Made by a program: the position numbers and the translations under genes
DNA from: Diorhabda sublineata
Taxonomy: Eukaryota; Arthropoda; Insecta; Coleoptera; Chrysomelidae
Length of the DNA stretch: 64,000 bases
NCBI RefSeq assembly: GCF_026230105.1
Contig: NC_079485.1
Coordinates: 31,105,572 to 31,169,571 of the forward strand
Reading direction: 5' to 3'
Shown: positions 46,124-57,540 of the stretch, in pieces
Layout: every line of letters begins with the position of its first letter
Numbering within the stretch: position 1 is the stretch's first letter
The notes under the pieces: generated by a model
Seen by the model: the letters and a program-made list of their open reading frames with translations, nothing else
Told to the model about the DNA's origin: nothing
Databases searched by the model: none

Positions 46124-47744
46124 ACTAATAATAACGAATAACTAATCAAAGCTTTTGTCACTTACTGCCAAACCAACCATCAAAACTTTAAGGCACTTCT
46201 AGTAGACATAGAAGCTTCAAATTTTGAATACAACTATTGTTCAGTGTAAAAATCACGAAAAATTTGTGATATTTTGTAATTTCTGTCTAGTTTTCTAGAT
46301 ACACCAACTGCATAAATAATTTTGTAATCCCACATGATATGAAATATAAAAAAATAAAATAAATAATTAAATTTTAATGGTTCTATCGGTTATCGGTATA
46401 GTACAAAAAGTAAAGGTTGATCTTTAAAATACAAAAATAATTAGGAAAATATACATTACATGTTTACGAATTTGGTCCGGTCAAAACTAAATTTGAAATT
46501 ATTAATAGAGCTTATGTTTATCACGAATAGTTTTTCTATATGTATATGCTATAACTAGACACAAAAGTCAAAGCCTAAGTCTCAATAATGCGCTGATGGA
46601 TATCGGTTCTGCAGTATCCACATCCGGTCAAGCTTACGAGAGCTACAAGTCTGGGCGGGTTACATCTAACTAATGTCGATTTTGGTTAGGTTAGGTTAGC
46701 ATCAAAGCATAGGTATCCTCAATTTATACTATAGATTAAGAAGGATTCACCGTTCAGACTTGTCAAAAATTGTAACATCAAAGCCTCCGAGAAAAACCCA
46801 TAGAGACAGGGAGTGGGCTTTGAGAGAACTTGTAGCTAAAACTTAGTAGTACCAGGAAAGAAAAAGAAACTCTCATGGTGCTTTAAGAAAATTCGTTGTT
46901 GGAATTTAAGAAGTAGAGCGTACCGGAAATGAAAAGTTTTGGTTTTGATGGTTTAAATGTTTAAACAATTGGTCGAAGTATATGTGTAATTTGATATATT
47001 AAGTTGTTCTTAACGTAGGTTTTTGTTTAATATTTTAATAAGTTATCTCATCATTTAATAATTTCTTTATCAATATAATCTAGTGATGTCATTAAAACGG
47101 TTATGAGATTTTTATCTTTGTTTATTTTATAAATTCTTTGGGGACATACGATAATCATAGTTGATAAATTTAGCAAAATCTTTGGATACATCTTAAGAAC
47201 ATCCATTTAACCTTCGTCTCGAGTCTATAATTTGTATCTGCTACCCTTGTAAGATTCCCAGACGTTTCTTAATACCTCAGTTGTGCCTTTTGACCACTGC
47301 CGGACTTCCGATATTTCAGAACAACCCTCCGGTAGCGAAACGGGTGAAGTTAAACGCCGAGTATCTCGGTAGACATACACTTCGTATAAGTTTGAGTAAT
47401 TTTAGAGAAATAGTAAGGGTGTATCAAAGGATAAAAGAGAAAAGACAAGACCAGGGCTGGTTTCTTATTGTTTTCGTAACTATAATTAAAATTTAAATCC
47501 TAAAAACAGGCAATAGCCGATATAGCTCCGGAAATATTGAGACAAAGAGATTAAATACTTGGGAAACGATTGCAAAGAAATATATGAAAAAAAAAGTTTA
47601 TTGACCATGCACGAGAATATCTCCATATATCCGTAGTATATTTTTTCTGTTGACAAGGTTTTTAAGTCTGACTTAATATATGTAGTTGAGAGTATCTCAA
47701 AATGTAGTGGGTTTAGTATGTTCTTATTGTTTCTTACAATGTGA
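46122..47744. other. AT-rich stretch without a recognised gene
   Basis: The 71-codon plus frame at 47281-47496 has a slightly protein-like appearance (PPVAKRVKLNAEYLGRHTLR) but no domain that I recognise and no clear splice sites. Nothing else supported. Confidence 0.4.
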
Positions 47745-48200
47745 TTATGATCTTAGGGCCAGTCCTGGAGATGCAGATGCGGCGAACGGCCACTGGAGAG
47801 AACTGAGTAAAATCTCGGAGATCCCGTTCCGGATCCAGGCCCGGTCCTAATCCCAGCGGCTTACCGCGCTCTGTATAGTCCACTAGTCGCTAATCCCACT
47901 AGCTCTAATCCAGGACGGCTGACCAGCGTCTTAACTGGGGCTCATATTGCCTTCCGGTCCTTTGTTCAAGCCCGCTTGATCAATAATGCAACCTTATAAA
48001 TAATAAGACCGACTATAATAACTATGCCAGCCGTCCAGAAACTTATTAAGCCGACACCAAATTCGACCTGCAATTGTTTGACTGTGATTCATTTGCATAT
48101 TGCTTATGCGGCTAATTATCTTTAGTGTTTTGTTAATTTCATTAACTAAATCTTGTTGAAATTTCAAGACAAACAGGTTTAATCCTTCGTAATATGACAA
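47745..48200. promoter_or_regulatory. Candidate enhancer with a cluster of K50-homeodomain sites
   Basis: A G+C-rich island followed by a motif-dense AT-rich half. TAATCC occurs at 47848-47853, 47891-47896, 47906-47911 and 48180-48185. The second half has tcatttgcatattgctta (octamer-like ATTTGCAT) and cggctaattatc. Dve, Otd/Crx and other K50 proteins bind TAATCC, and both homeodomains of the neighbouring dve are K50. The position upstream of the visible dve exons suggests an autoregulatory or Otd-type module. Sequence shared with 62235-62322 leaves open that it is a repeat. Confidence 0.4.
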
Positions 48201-48340
48201 AATATCATTTCACGTTTTATTATATCTGAAACATTCTTTCTGTATACCTCGTTAGGTTCAGATCGTTTAGTTAAATCCCAACAATAATAAATACTTTTGT
48301 TTGTTTGTTTTGTTATAATTAAAATGTGAAATGCATCGAT

Positions 48341-48785
48341 AATTTCGGGGACTGACACAGAAACTGGCCTTCACGATCGATTATCATCTTCAATGGAAAA
48401 TTTATCTCTTTTGAAGCTTGCAGTCCAATTTTTCACGGTTGCATACGAAGGAGATTGATCACCAAGGGAATTGAGCATATCTTTGTAAATCTGCTTACCT
48501 CTTAACCCTTTTAAATATAGATACTTGATGATGGGTCGATACTCCCATTTTAATTTAATTTATTGCGTAACTCTGGTTTACTTTTTTGACGTCAAACTTA
48601 ACACTGACACTTCTAAGTTATTGTTCGTTGCTATGGTAACGTAATATTTTGTTTATTCATGGAACTGGTCTAGACTAACTAGTTATCAATACATCCCCGT
48701 AAATTGCAATAACAAACTACAATATTTACAAAAACATGATGCCACATATTTTTCGATTGTAAAAACTTAAAAGGCAACCCTCGTA
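48341..48785 (-). mobile_element. mariner element 5' part (family C)
   Basis: On the minus strand the element begins at 48785 with tacgagggttgccttttaag. A transposase start follows: YLYLKGLRGKQIYKDMLNSL, SYATVKNWTASFKRDKFSIE, and RPVSVSVPEIIDAFH, i.e. the helix-turn-helix part and the linker. A stop codon interrupts at the glycine before RPVSVSV. Everything beyond the DNA-binding domain is missing. The 5' leader is about 240 bases. Confidence 0.82.
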
Positions 48786-49049
48786 TTTGTTATTTTTCTT
48801 ATCGTTATTCTTTTCACATTCCTATATTTGTATTTATCGCTCGAACATTTCACTTATTTTTGTATTTGTAAATACTCTTATTATATTGACTATATTTTTG
48901 TAGCTCACGCACATTGTACCATATTTTCTAATTTTGCTGGCTTCAGGTAGTTCATTACTTCCTATTTTCCCTACATATTTAACCTTGTTACTCCCGAGTA
49001 TTCAAATTCACGTTCTCTTTATTCTTTACGTTGTGTCATCTCTCCCTTT

Positions 49050-49490
49050 GAATCTCTCGTTATATTATTAGCAAATAAAAGGGAAAGTGATTAGATGGTT
49101 GTTGAATGTTGAGAAGACGTCCGCTTCTCGTCGAGACGTTTTAACAAAATTCAAGTTGCTCTTCCTTCGAAATCCTTATCGCAAATCCGGCATGAAATCG
49201 TATTAGTGCGAAGGCAGAACAGCATAGCAGAGCCAGAGCAGAGGACTTATTGTAAACAGTATTGCGGGTTCGAAGACCCTTTAGCACTCACTAAACTTAA
49301 CTATACAAGGCCCCGACCAACTGTCGCCTCCTCACAACTTGCGAGAATTAAAACTTTCGTCTAACAAGACTTAAGCTAATAAGAAAATGGATAGAAATAA
49401 GCTGTTTTGTAAGATGCTTTGCCCTCGTTTATAGAGTTTTGCGGACGGTTTGTCGGACTCTTGGTTAATCGGGAATGGAACATTATGTAT
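49050..49490. promoter_or_regulatory. Candidate conserved non-coding island
   Basis: About 440 bases with noticeably higher G+C than neighbours and no transposon motifs or long frame (ggaaggcagaacag-type purine stretches, gacggtttgtcggactcttg, gttaatcgggaatgg). It could be an enhancer, or a non-coding first exon of dve. Compositional evidence only. Confidence 0.3.
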
Positions 49491-50439
49491 TATACAACAT
49501 TCTACTTAGGTATACACTGCTTCCTCTTACACAACTCACTAATCTTTTCAAGAAAAATATAAAACTTTTTATCATCCACTGTTACGAATTATTCTCAACC
49601 TATTTGTTAACAGAATTAAGGAGAAGTTACCGAGTGTCAACAAAAACATAATTCCTCCAAGTAAAATCAATTCTAGTCTCTCGTATATGAATAATCAGTG
49701 AATAAAGGATGTACTTTATCTGTTAGTAATCCAGTGGGTAGTGTAATGTCCCACCCCCTGTTTCCCTCACCCAGTGTTTATCGTCTTCCGGCCCTGATGA
49801 TCCCCTTCAATCCGCTATCCTCTCTGAATATTACAATCCAAGCCTTCAAATATCTACATTATCTATATAGACCAGACAATCGTTATAATTTGGAATATTT
49901 TTATGATAGTCCAGTTGTTTGCAAAATTTCTTTCGGTAGTAATAGTATTCGGAAAGTATTTTCCATGCTTGAATCACTCTTCTAAACTATGAGGTATCAA
50001 TCAGATTCTGCCTCAATTTTCTCTAGAATTTCTGCACGTGTTCCCGCCGATGTTTGCTTATATAATGTTATACAGTTTCGATTGATTGTAAATCTACATA
50101 ACAAGCAGGCCAAAGAAGTCTAGTGATTTGAACTTCAGTATGTCTGTATGTTTAGGATGTCTGACTAAAGCTTCTGTGACAATATAAAACTATGATGATC
50201 TTTAGAGTCAAAATGTTTGTTTACCGCCTATTAATCTTTGTTTTATTACTTTTGTTGTTACCAAAAATAGTCGGATGGGACCAGATGAGGGTATATGGTG
50301 GGTGTTCAATTTCTGTGAAGCCACATTAGTATACAGTAATCTTGGAAAGTTAAGCAGTGTGAACTGGAGCATTGCCATGGACAAGCCCACACCTCGGCTG
50401 ATTCTCCCACGTTTTATTTTTGATATATTTTTGTCGCAT
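49491..50439. other. AT-rich stretch without a recognised gene
   Basis: The 95-codon plus frame at 49698-49985 has no recognisable domain. Confidence 0.45.
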
Positions 50440-51000
50440 CTGCCTCAGTAAGTGACGATTGTATTAGATTCCTTGAAGGTACCCTCGCAGTCCTACAATA
50501 TTTTAGTTAGTTCCGATGCAGCTCTATGGAATTGCTTTTGCATTTTGGACAGTAGTAAAACACCATAATTTCATCACCTGTTAGAATTGTTCGAATTACA
50601 TTTCCGTGGTCCTCGTGGCAAAGATCTAAAAATCACTCACACATTCTATTCGGAGCTGCTATTGACCTGCGCTACCATTAATTTTTGTCGTATTTAAATC
50701 CTTAGAGCAATTTCTTCGTAGTAGTAAATTTTCTGATCCTCGCTGCAAAGCTCAAAAAATCACTGATAAAATTCTACACAAACCTGCTTTTGCACTGGAA
50801 ATTTGAGACACCCACGTGTTTTTATCGTATTTAAATCCTCATATAGGATCTTTTGACCATTTGTTTTGAAAATGCCGGTCTGTATTTCAATTTCTTTTGT
50901 TTTTTGGCGTCGGTCACTGTGGTCGTTCGTGCTTTAATATAATAAAATGGATCAAAGCAGTAAGTTGAAACTTTGTGTGAAGCTTGTTGAAACTTATCAC
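50440..51000 (-). mobile_element. mariner element (family D) with an internal tandem duplication
   Basis: On the minus strand a 5' leader (caacttactgctttgatcca, then ttttattata) matches the leader of the plus-strand copy at 62830. The core reads CVSDF*IFATRTTEM-like sequence in place of the relative's RFLDLCHEDQKNL, then ILTGDEIMVFYYCPKCK and NSIELH. This contains the first catalytic aspartate (GDE). About 138 bases are duplicated in tandem: the block ending ggatttaaatacga occurs at about 50690 and again at about 50828. The second half of the transposase is absent. Confidence 0.78.
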
Positions 51001-53110
51001 TGACGCGTGCATAAAGATTTTTGCGACCTCACTATGTAATTTACGGGAATCAAATTCTTTAGATTCTTATTTCTTAGACCCCTCTCTTGTATTTTTTCGA
51101 ATTTTTATAATTAAATGTATGTTTTTTGATTTTCAATTGTTTGTTAATGCAGTTGTATGTTTTAACGTATTGATGACCTTTCAATCCATTTTCTAAATAC
51201 TGAGATGTCTGTCTGACGTATATTATTATCAATATTTACCGTATACAGAAATTTTTATTAAATTTTTTTTCTTACTAATCCGCTTATTACTGACGATTTA
51301 GAGAAACAGAATCTTTTGAGCGACTGAAAACATTACTAATTATTTAAAGAACATTTTGTTACGAAAACGAATTGAAGAAGTATTCTGTATTAAAGTTCCT
51401 GCATTTAGAGTTCATTATCCGAAATGGGGAGTCGATTCACTCAATAAAGAAGATAAAGTTAACAGGGTAGGTATATTATTTTCAAAAAATATATTACACT
51501 CAAAACACAAATTAACATTTTCCTTATAAAAGCTTTTTAAGAGAAAGAAACAAAAGAAGGTCTTCAAACGTAAGAGGATTTCTAATAACAAGCCATATAA
51601 ATTAATAATCACGTTAAGGCCGAAAAGGAGTGTATAAAGAATTCTGGGAGCTTTCATAATGTCTTTGATCATTACCCGCGAATTTGAATCGTGGCTTTAT
51701 TCTATTTTAATTGATATTATATTCAATATTATAATAAGTCCATAACACACTTTACACTGTCACTACACTAAATATAAATCGACCATCCCAACTTAGCACT
51801 TTGGATTCAGGTGAGTCAAAAAAAGACTATGAGTGCTTCAATAGAGGTATAAAACTATTTTACGACAATACGGCTGCTTATAAAAACAAGGTCGTATTAA
51901 TAACAGGGGCTTAGGTTGAATTTTCAATCATAATAAGTCGATGAATTTTATCTTTTATCACAAAAAAAACATTTTAAAAATTTAGTACTAATGTCGTTTT
52001 CATATGTGGAAATTCCTGCACCTAACTGAATCTTATTAAGACTAGAGGTCTAACTATATGGAACGTACAATTGCTTCACTTTCTTTTAACCATATTTGTT
52101 GATTGACGACGCAGTACGTTTTTATAATAAACAGTATGGAGTGAGATAAATATCGAATGAAAAAACCGTTCCTCTCGTGAATATTCATTTCTAACTGTAT
52201 GAGGTGTATGGACAAGCCTCGTACTTAGACAAATGATGTAATTGGTTGTGTTGTTTTCCCTTCTTAAATTCCATAACTGTTTCGGCAATTTGAAATTTCA
52301 TTTAAATTCCAGTTCAAAAGTGGATCGTAACATAAATCAACAGAAAACTAAGAAAATTTACTACGTCTATGGCGTTTTTATGATATAAGTACCAAACAGT
52401 TAATCACAGGGCTTCTTAAAATTCTGAAGGTCGAGTGTCAAGCTATGATGGTCAAGTTATAAAAGTAAATTGAGAATATGCTGAATTTTGGACTATATTT
52501 ACTTGAAATGGGAAGAGAAAAGCTTTATTGTCAGAAAATTTATAGACAAAAGCTTGCAAAAAACTAAGAAGCAAATACACAAATGATTAAATAAAGACAC
52601 AAACCTAAGTATCCACAAGAAAACTAGAAAGAATAACAATATTACGTTTTAAATGTACATGTGAAAATTCTTATATGTATACAGGGTTTTCCGATTAAGA
52701 ATTTTCAATAAATAATTACAATTTATGATAATTTATTTCAGAATCTCTCTTTATAGCGAGTTTCCTTGGCATGCACAACGATCTAAAAATCGACATATCT
52801 TCTAAACTATAAATTTTATCGACTTAAACAAAGAATATCTTTTCGTTGAAAAATCGATTGAAAAATTCATTTTTGCTATCGTTAAATTTTACAGGTTGTC
52901 CTTGTAACAGTTACGGTAAAACCATTGGGCATGAGCCAGTCCTGGCCTTAAGAGGGTGGTGTAGAATTTTTTATTCAGTTAAACACACTTCATGAACATA
53001 TGTAAACATCCATTGAAAATTCATAATGTTCGAATGTATAATTTAGAAAATATACTTGAATATAAGTTCTGATTTCGCAGCTTTAAAGGCTTATAAGTCA
53101 AGAACGAGGG
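51001..53110. other. AT-rich stretch without a recognised gene
   Basis: Short frames at 50984, 51415 and 52076 have no domain. A short tacagggttttccgattaag near 52680 resembles a mobile-element end but is not assigned. Confidence 0.45.
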
Positions 53111-53180
53111 GCCGTATGAGAAAATTTTTTTCACGTCATATACTCTCTCCCAAATTTTTTACATCAAATGTATACTGTTA
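53111..53180. repeat. Fragment of the palindromic MITE family (see 37573)
   Basis: gccgtatgagaaaatttttt and ctctcccaaattttttacat match the interior and right half of the element at 37573-37713. Both terminal repeats are lost. Confidence 0.65.
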
Positions 53181-53399
53181 TATTGAGCAGAAACCATTTT
53201 CTAATGGAGAATTTCAAAAAAGATGAAATTATTAGTATTTCAACTTTCGAATTATCCAAATAACACACTGTAGATAACTATTTAAAACGTGAGTAATAAA
53301 AAGGAAAATTTAGAACGATTTTATTCGAAATATATTCCTATCCATAAAAAATAATTACCAATTAAACGGAGATAATGAAATAAATCTTATAATTTTGTG

Positions 53400-53872
53400 A
53401 TTAATCCACCGTTAATATTTCGTTCCATGGAAAGTAATTGATTTTTTAGGTCACTGTAACAAACTAGAGATACAAACAATCTCGAATTAATAAAAAAAGT
53501 TTCCGTTTGCTCCGATTGACAGAAACGTTGAGAAATATCTGTATAGTTGTCTAATCTCTCTTTAGTAGTCCCGTATCCTGGTGTAAAAAGAGAAGAAAAA
53601 TCACCTTGACGACATTTAAGTCGTGTGTGCATGGTTCGAAATGGGGCATGATCCGGGATCAGACAGACCGCTAATCCGGCGATATGTTGAGGTCGCACGA
53701 TGAGAAAACCAACAACGTGCAACAGGGGGTCAAGGGATATAAACGATCCTCTAAAAATAGAGCAATCCCTCAAACATTCACTTTGAAATAACGAAATGTA
53801 GCGAACAAATATAATACGAGAATCTTGTATCTGATAAATAGAGAGAAGATTTCTATCCACACACACACACAC
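53400..53872. promoter_or_regulatory. Candidate conserved non-coding island with a 161-codon open frame
   Basis: Balanced composition, especially 53560-53790. A minus-strand frame is open for 161 codons, but the product (LHVVGFLIVRPQHIAGLAVC in its middle) has no recognisable domain and runs out of a (CA)n tract at its start. The block contains cgctaatccggcgat with a TAATCC core near 53671. I favour a regulatory island over a gene. A dve upstream exon cannot be excluded but nothing supports it. Confidence 0.3.
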
Positions 53873-54024
53873 ACAATATTAATAAATATGTAATAGTTTA
53901 TAGACATGGTAAACCAAAACATTTTTTCAACACAAAGTTGGACAACTTGTGTGAATATCAGTTATAAAAAATCCTCAGAAATATATACCATTTCGAAATT
54001 TCACAGGATCTGATGAAGACAAAT

Positions 54025-55330
54025 TTCGCTATGATTTCTTGTATGTACCACGGTAAACTTCTTCATTATCCATCTTGTGTCTTTGTTTGAAAAGCATTTA
54101 CCTTTAAGAACAGTTCGATTAACTAAGCCCCTTGCTCCTTGATCAACCCATGCCTTCAAGACATTAATGAGCCTGAGAGATAAAGCACTTTTTAAGTTCA
54201 AAAAAAAACACCTCTTCAGAAAACTGGGAGGCATATCAAGAATTGAGAAATCTTGCATCTGACTCAGTCAGAAGAAAAAAACGAGTATGTCTTGAATATC
54301 TGGAAGGTTTAAATGATATAAAGGCACTTTGGAGAGCTCAAGAAATATGAATATTCCCTCCAATTCAAGAACATCCACAAATCTGCCTACAAGTATTCAA
54401 AAGGCCAATGAAATAAATAAGTACCTTCTCAGCGTATTCAATAAGTCCCATGTATGTCATGAGAAGTTTGCTTTTTACAATAGCCATTGATTGCAGAAAG
54501 TTTAACCTTGTTATGGAATCTCCTGAATCAATTCTTAACCATGTATTTACAATTCAATCAAACGCGGCTGGAAATTATGGTCTTACGCTGCAGATGCTTG
54601 CCACAGTGCTAAATCCCTTGACGTATATTATAAATTCTAGTCTAGAAAGTGGTTACTTTCTTAACGGTTGGAAAGTGGTTTTAGTTTGTCCACTACCTAA
54701 AGTACATAATCCAATGGATTTAAAAGATTTGCGTCCTATATGTTACCGGTACTTTCAAAAGTCCTCGAACGAGCAATGCAAACCCGGATGAACTCTTTTT
54801 TACAGAAAAATAAGCTTCGTAGGGGACGTAACACAGCAACTGCAATGTTAAATATCACTGACAACATAATAAGAGCATTGGATAAGGAGAAGGCTGTCAT
54901 ATTCGTCTTATTGGATTAATTCAAGGCATTTGATGTGTTGGATCATGATCTTTCTGCAAAGTTGATATATCTGGGATTTGACGAAATATCTTGTAAATTC
55001 TTTGAATGTTACTTGGAAGGAAGAAGACAGAGATTTCGCACATATCAGAGTTCATCTGAGGCTGGCGTAATAGTATGTGGTGTGTAGCAGGGTTTAATAA
55101 TTGACCCACTTTTGTTCCTCTAACTAACTTCATCTTTTTTGAGTTTTTGTAATTATTTATAGTTGAGACTGTATAAAGTTCTTTTGCATAGATAAGCGGC
55201 TGGAAGTGGTTAGATGGAAGATTCCTGTTGCATGATGTCTGCATATTGTATACTTGTAAATTGTATTATGTACATATATCAGCCGAATAAAGACGATTTA
55301 TTATTATTATTATTGTTAATATTATTATTT
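54025..55330 (+). mobile_element. Non-LTR retrotransposon fragment (endonuclease-RT linker and RT)
   Basis: The plus strand shows, in shifting frames, TVRLTKPLAP and LRDKALFKFKK (54100-54190), NWEAYQELRNLASDSVRRKK (54220-54280) and INKYLLSVFNKSH (54415). Next is the start of the reverse-transcriptase domain: LNGWKVVLVCPLPKV at 54660 with LKDLRPI at 54722, LERAMQTRMNSFL, and FKAFDVLDHDL at 54921 (normally FSKAFDTVDHD, RT motif A). A stop codon precedes it. After YLEGRRQRF and GVIVCGV*QGLIIDPLLF (motif B region) the coding part ends abruptly. A 3' tail follows, ending in aataaagacgatttattatt and an ATT repeat. The YADD box and C-terminus are deleted. Confidence 0.87.
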
Positions 55331-56849
55331 CTATCTCAGTGTATCGTAATGACTTTCTCAAGGAATTAAAATGACTTAGTTGCTATTTCCATTTCTGGTT
55401 TGACAATAAAAAACAAGTGTCTAATTGTTTCGAAAAATGATCTTCATATAAATATATTTTTCCATGCTTTTTGTCCAATTTTGAAGTTTTTTTACAACTC
55501 CAGACTGAGGTGGCTCCAAGATATGCGTTTTGAATTTAAAAAGGTTTCTTCTAGTGTTGTAAACTCGTTGGAAATATAGATTGTTTTTTATTTAATGAAA
55601 TAAAAAGAAGTTAATGGATCATAAATCAAGACTCTATGGTCCACCAATTAGGCCTTTCAACTGGTTAAAACATCAATAGCATTGTCATGTTTTGCATATT
55701 TTTAACGATTTTTTAATTCCTTCCCTTCCTTGATTTTTGGTTGTGTACCATTAGGAGTTTTAAGCTACTTCAATCCCATTATTGCCACATGACCAAAGAA
55801 ATCATTTACTTCAGTGGGTTCCTTCGATCGACAACTTTTATTGGATATGGCTCGTCTTTTGGGTTAGATCCATGATTCTTCACATGCTTAGGTTTATCGT
55901 TCTTAATCCAAATTTAGTACAAGTTTTCTACATTTTTATGCACCAGTCGGCGTAAGTCTGCTTTCGAGCACTTACTAGATTATGAAGGATCCAATAGGAA
56001 AAATGTATTCAACTGCCAAATGGAAATGTAGTATATTGTTAATGCAAGTCATACTGATGCTTTAATGTATCATGATACCTTATTGAATCAGTTTTAGAAC
56101 CTCTATTTTGGAGGGCCTTCACTGATTTCATCCTGAAGTGAACATCGACTAAGTTTGAATTCATTATACATACCTGTTTTTAACAATGTTACAGGATGGC
56201 GCTACCTCGCTATATGATGTAATGATGTAATACGTTTATTGATGTCCTCTTATCATGATAATTCACATCAAAAATTTTGAAAAACAATGAAAATATTTAA
56301 CTGGGGTTGTATTTCAATCAATTTCATAAAACATATAAACTCTTGAATGACAAAATGCTTTGTTTGAGGTTATCTCCAACAATGTGAAATTAACATTGAA
56401 AATGTCAGTGCAGTATCAGAAACATTCAGAGCTGCCAATAATAAAAATATAAATAGCCATTGAATACTGAGTACAAATATAACAATATGAAAAAATTAAA
56501 TTTAATATTAAATACTTTTTTGTTGAATTGAAGTTATATATTTTCCGAAATTGTCGCATTATTCTGGTTGTTTATTTGTAAATTTTCAATTTTTTGTACT
56601 CTATATTATCATTTGTACTCTCAATAACAAATATCTTTTATTTTTGGCTTTGTGTGAAAAGTGTACAATAGTCAAAATTCTCATATATTTATAGGGGTTG
56701 CGTCTTAAATAAGCAATCTAACTAGTTTGTAATGAAAGACCATCAAAAAAGGATAATGCATTAAAAATTATCACTATCACCGCAGGATCATAATCGGATA
56801 TTCTTTGGTAAATTTCTTTAGCTACTGACTCTGATTTGGAAAGTATTCG
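55331..56849. other. AT-rich stretch without a recognised gene
   Basis: Sequence around 55740-56000 and 56150-56230 looks like decayed repeat material but no family could be assigned. Confidence 0.45.
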
Positions 56850-56960
56850 ACTCGCTTGGAACGAGCAATTGGCGGGAATACAATTATTATAAACCTTCTC
56901 CAGTCGTCGGCCTAATCTCGATAATGTAAGGATTAATTTTAGCTAAGGATTAAGTTTAGT
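56850..56960. promoter_or_regulatory. Short candidate regulatory island with paired K50 sites
   Basis: The sequence includes gcttggaacgagcaattggc, gtcggcctaatctcgataat, and two GGATTA sites at 56930-56935 and 56947-56952, 17 bases apart in the same orientation. CTAATCT in the opposite orientation lies 20 bases upstream. Paired K50-type sites in the dve upstream region make this a second-tier enhancer candidate. Confidence 0.3.
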
Positions 56961-57145
56961 TATTGATGCGTGTTATCGCTGTTTTCCAGAAATATACAAT
57001 TGCTATGGTTCACAATCTTATAGGTCCACTTTCTCGTATCGGTTAATCAGATATTTAAAATATCAAAGGAATCAAAGGGATGTGGAATCTATTTTTGAGA
57101 GTCCTCAAAAATAGATTGTATGAAGAGTGTTTCATTTAGTTTGAA

Positions 57146-57540
57146 CAGTTTGTTCCGATTTCCTCATAGTTTTGGAGTTATCGCGATTCAAAATATTTTT
57201 CAATGTTTAAACCCATTTCAAGGTGAAAATTTTGAGGTTAGGAACAAATATCTGACACACTTTTTTGTAAAGAATTTTGAACTCTACATTTTTTGTTACG
57301 GCAGTTTTCTTCGATTTCTTCATAGTTTTCGAGTTTTCGTAATTCAAAATATTTTTGAGTGTATAAACCCATTTCAAAGTGAAAATTTTGAGGTTACGAA
57401 CAAATACCTCGGATACTTTTTTGTAGAGAATTTTGTACACTACACTTTTTTTGTTACGGCAGTTTTTTTCGATTTCCTCATAGTTTTCCAGTTACTCGGG
57501 ATTCAAAATTGTTTTGAGTTTCAAGTCCCAAAATTTTGAA
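57146..57540. repeat. Satellite-like tandem repeat, 156-158 base unit, about 2.5 copies
   Basis: Units begin at 57146, 57302 and 57460 with cagttt...cgatttcctcatagtttt. Each carries attcaaaatatttt and the block cccatttcaaggtgaaaatt (copy 1) or cccatttcaaagtgaaaatt (copy 2). The third unit diverges after about 80 bases. Open frames on both strands here simply translate the repeat. Confidence 0.93.

Noticed and set aside
48000..48240. 68-codon minus frame at 47994-48200 as a possible dve upstream exon
   Set aside because: Product has no similarity to known Dve N-termini as far as I can recognise, and the block is better explained as non-coding motif-dense DNA.
57120..57539. 139-codon plus frame and a 77-codon minus frame with internal repeats
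   Set aside because: Both are translations of the 156-158 base tandem repeat; open on both strands, no domain.
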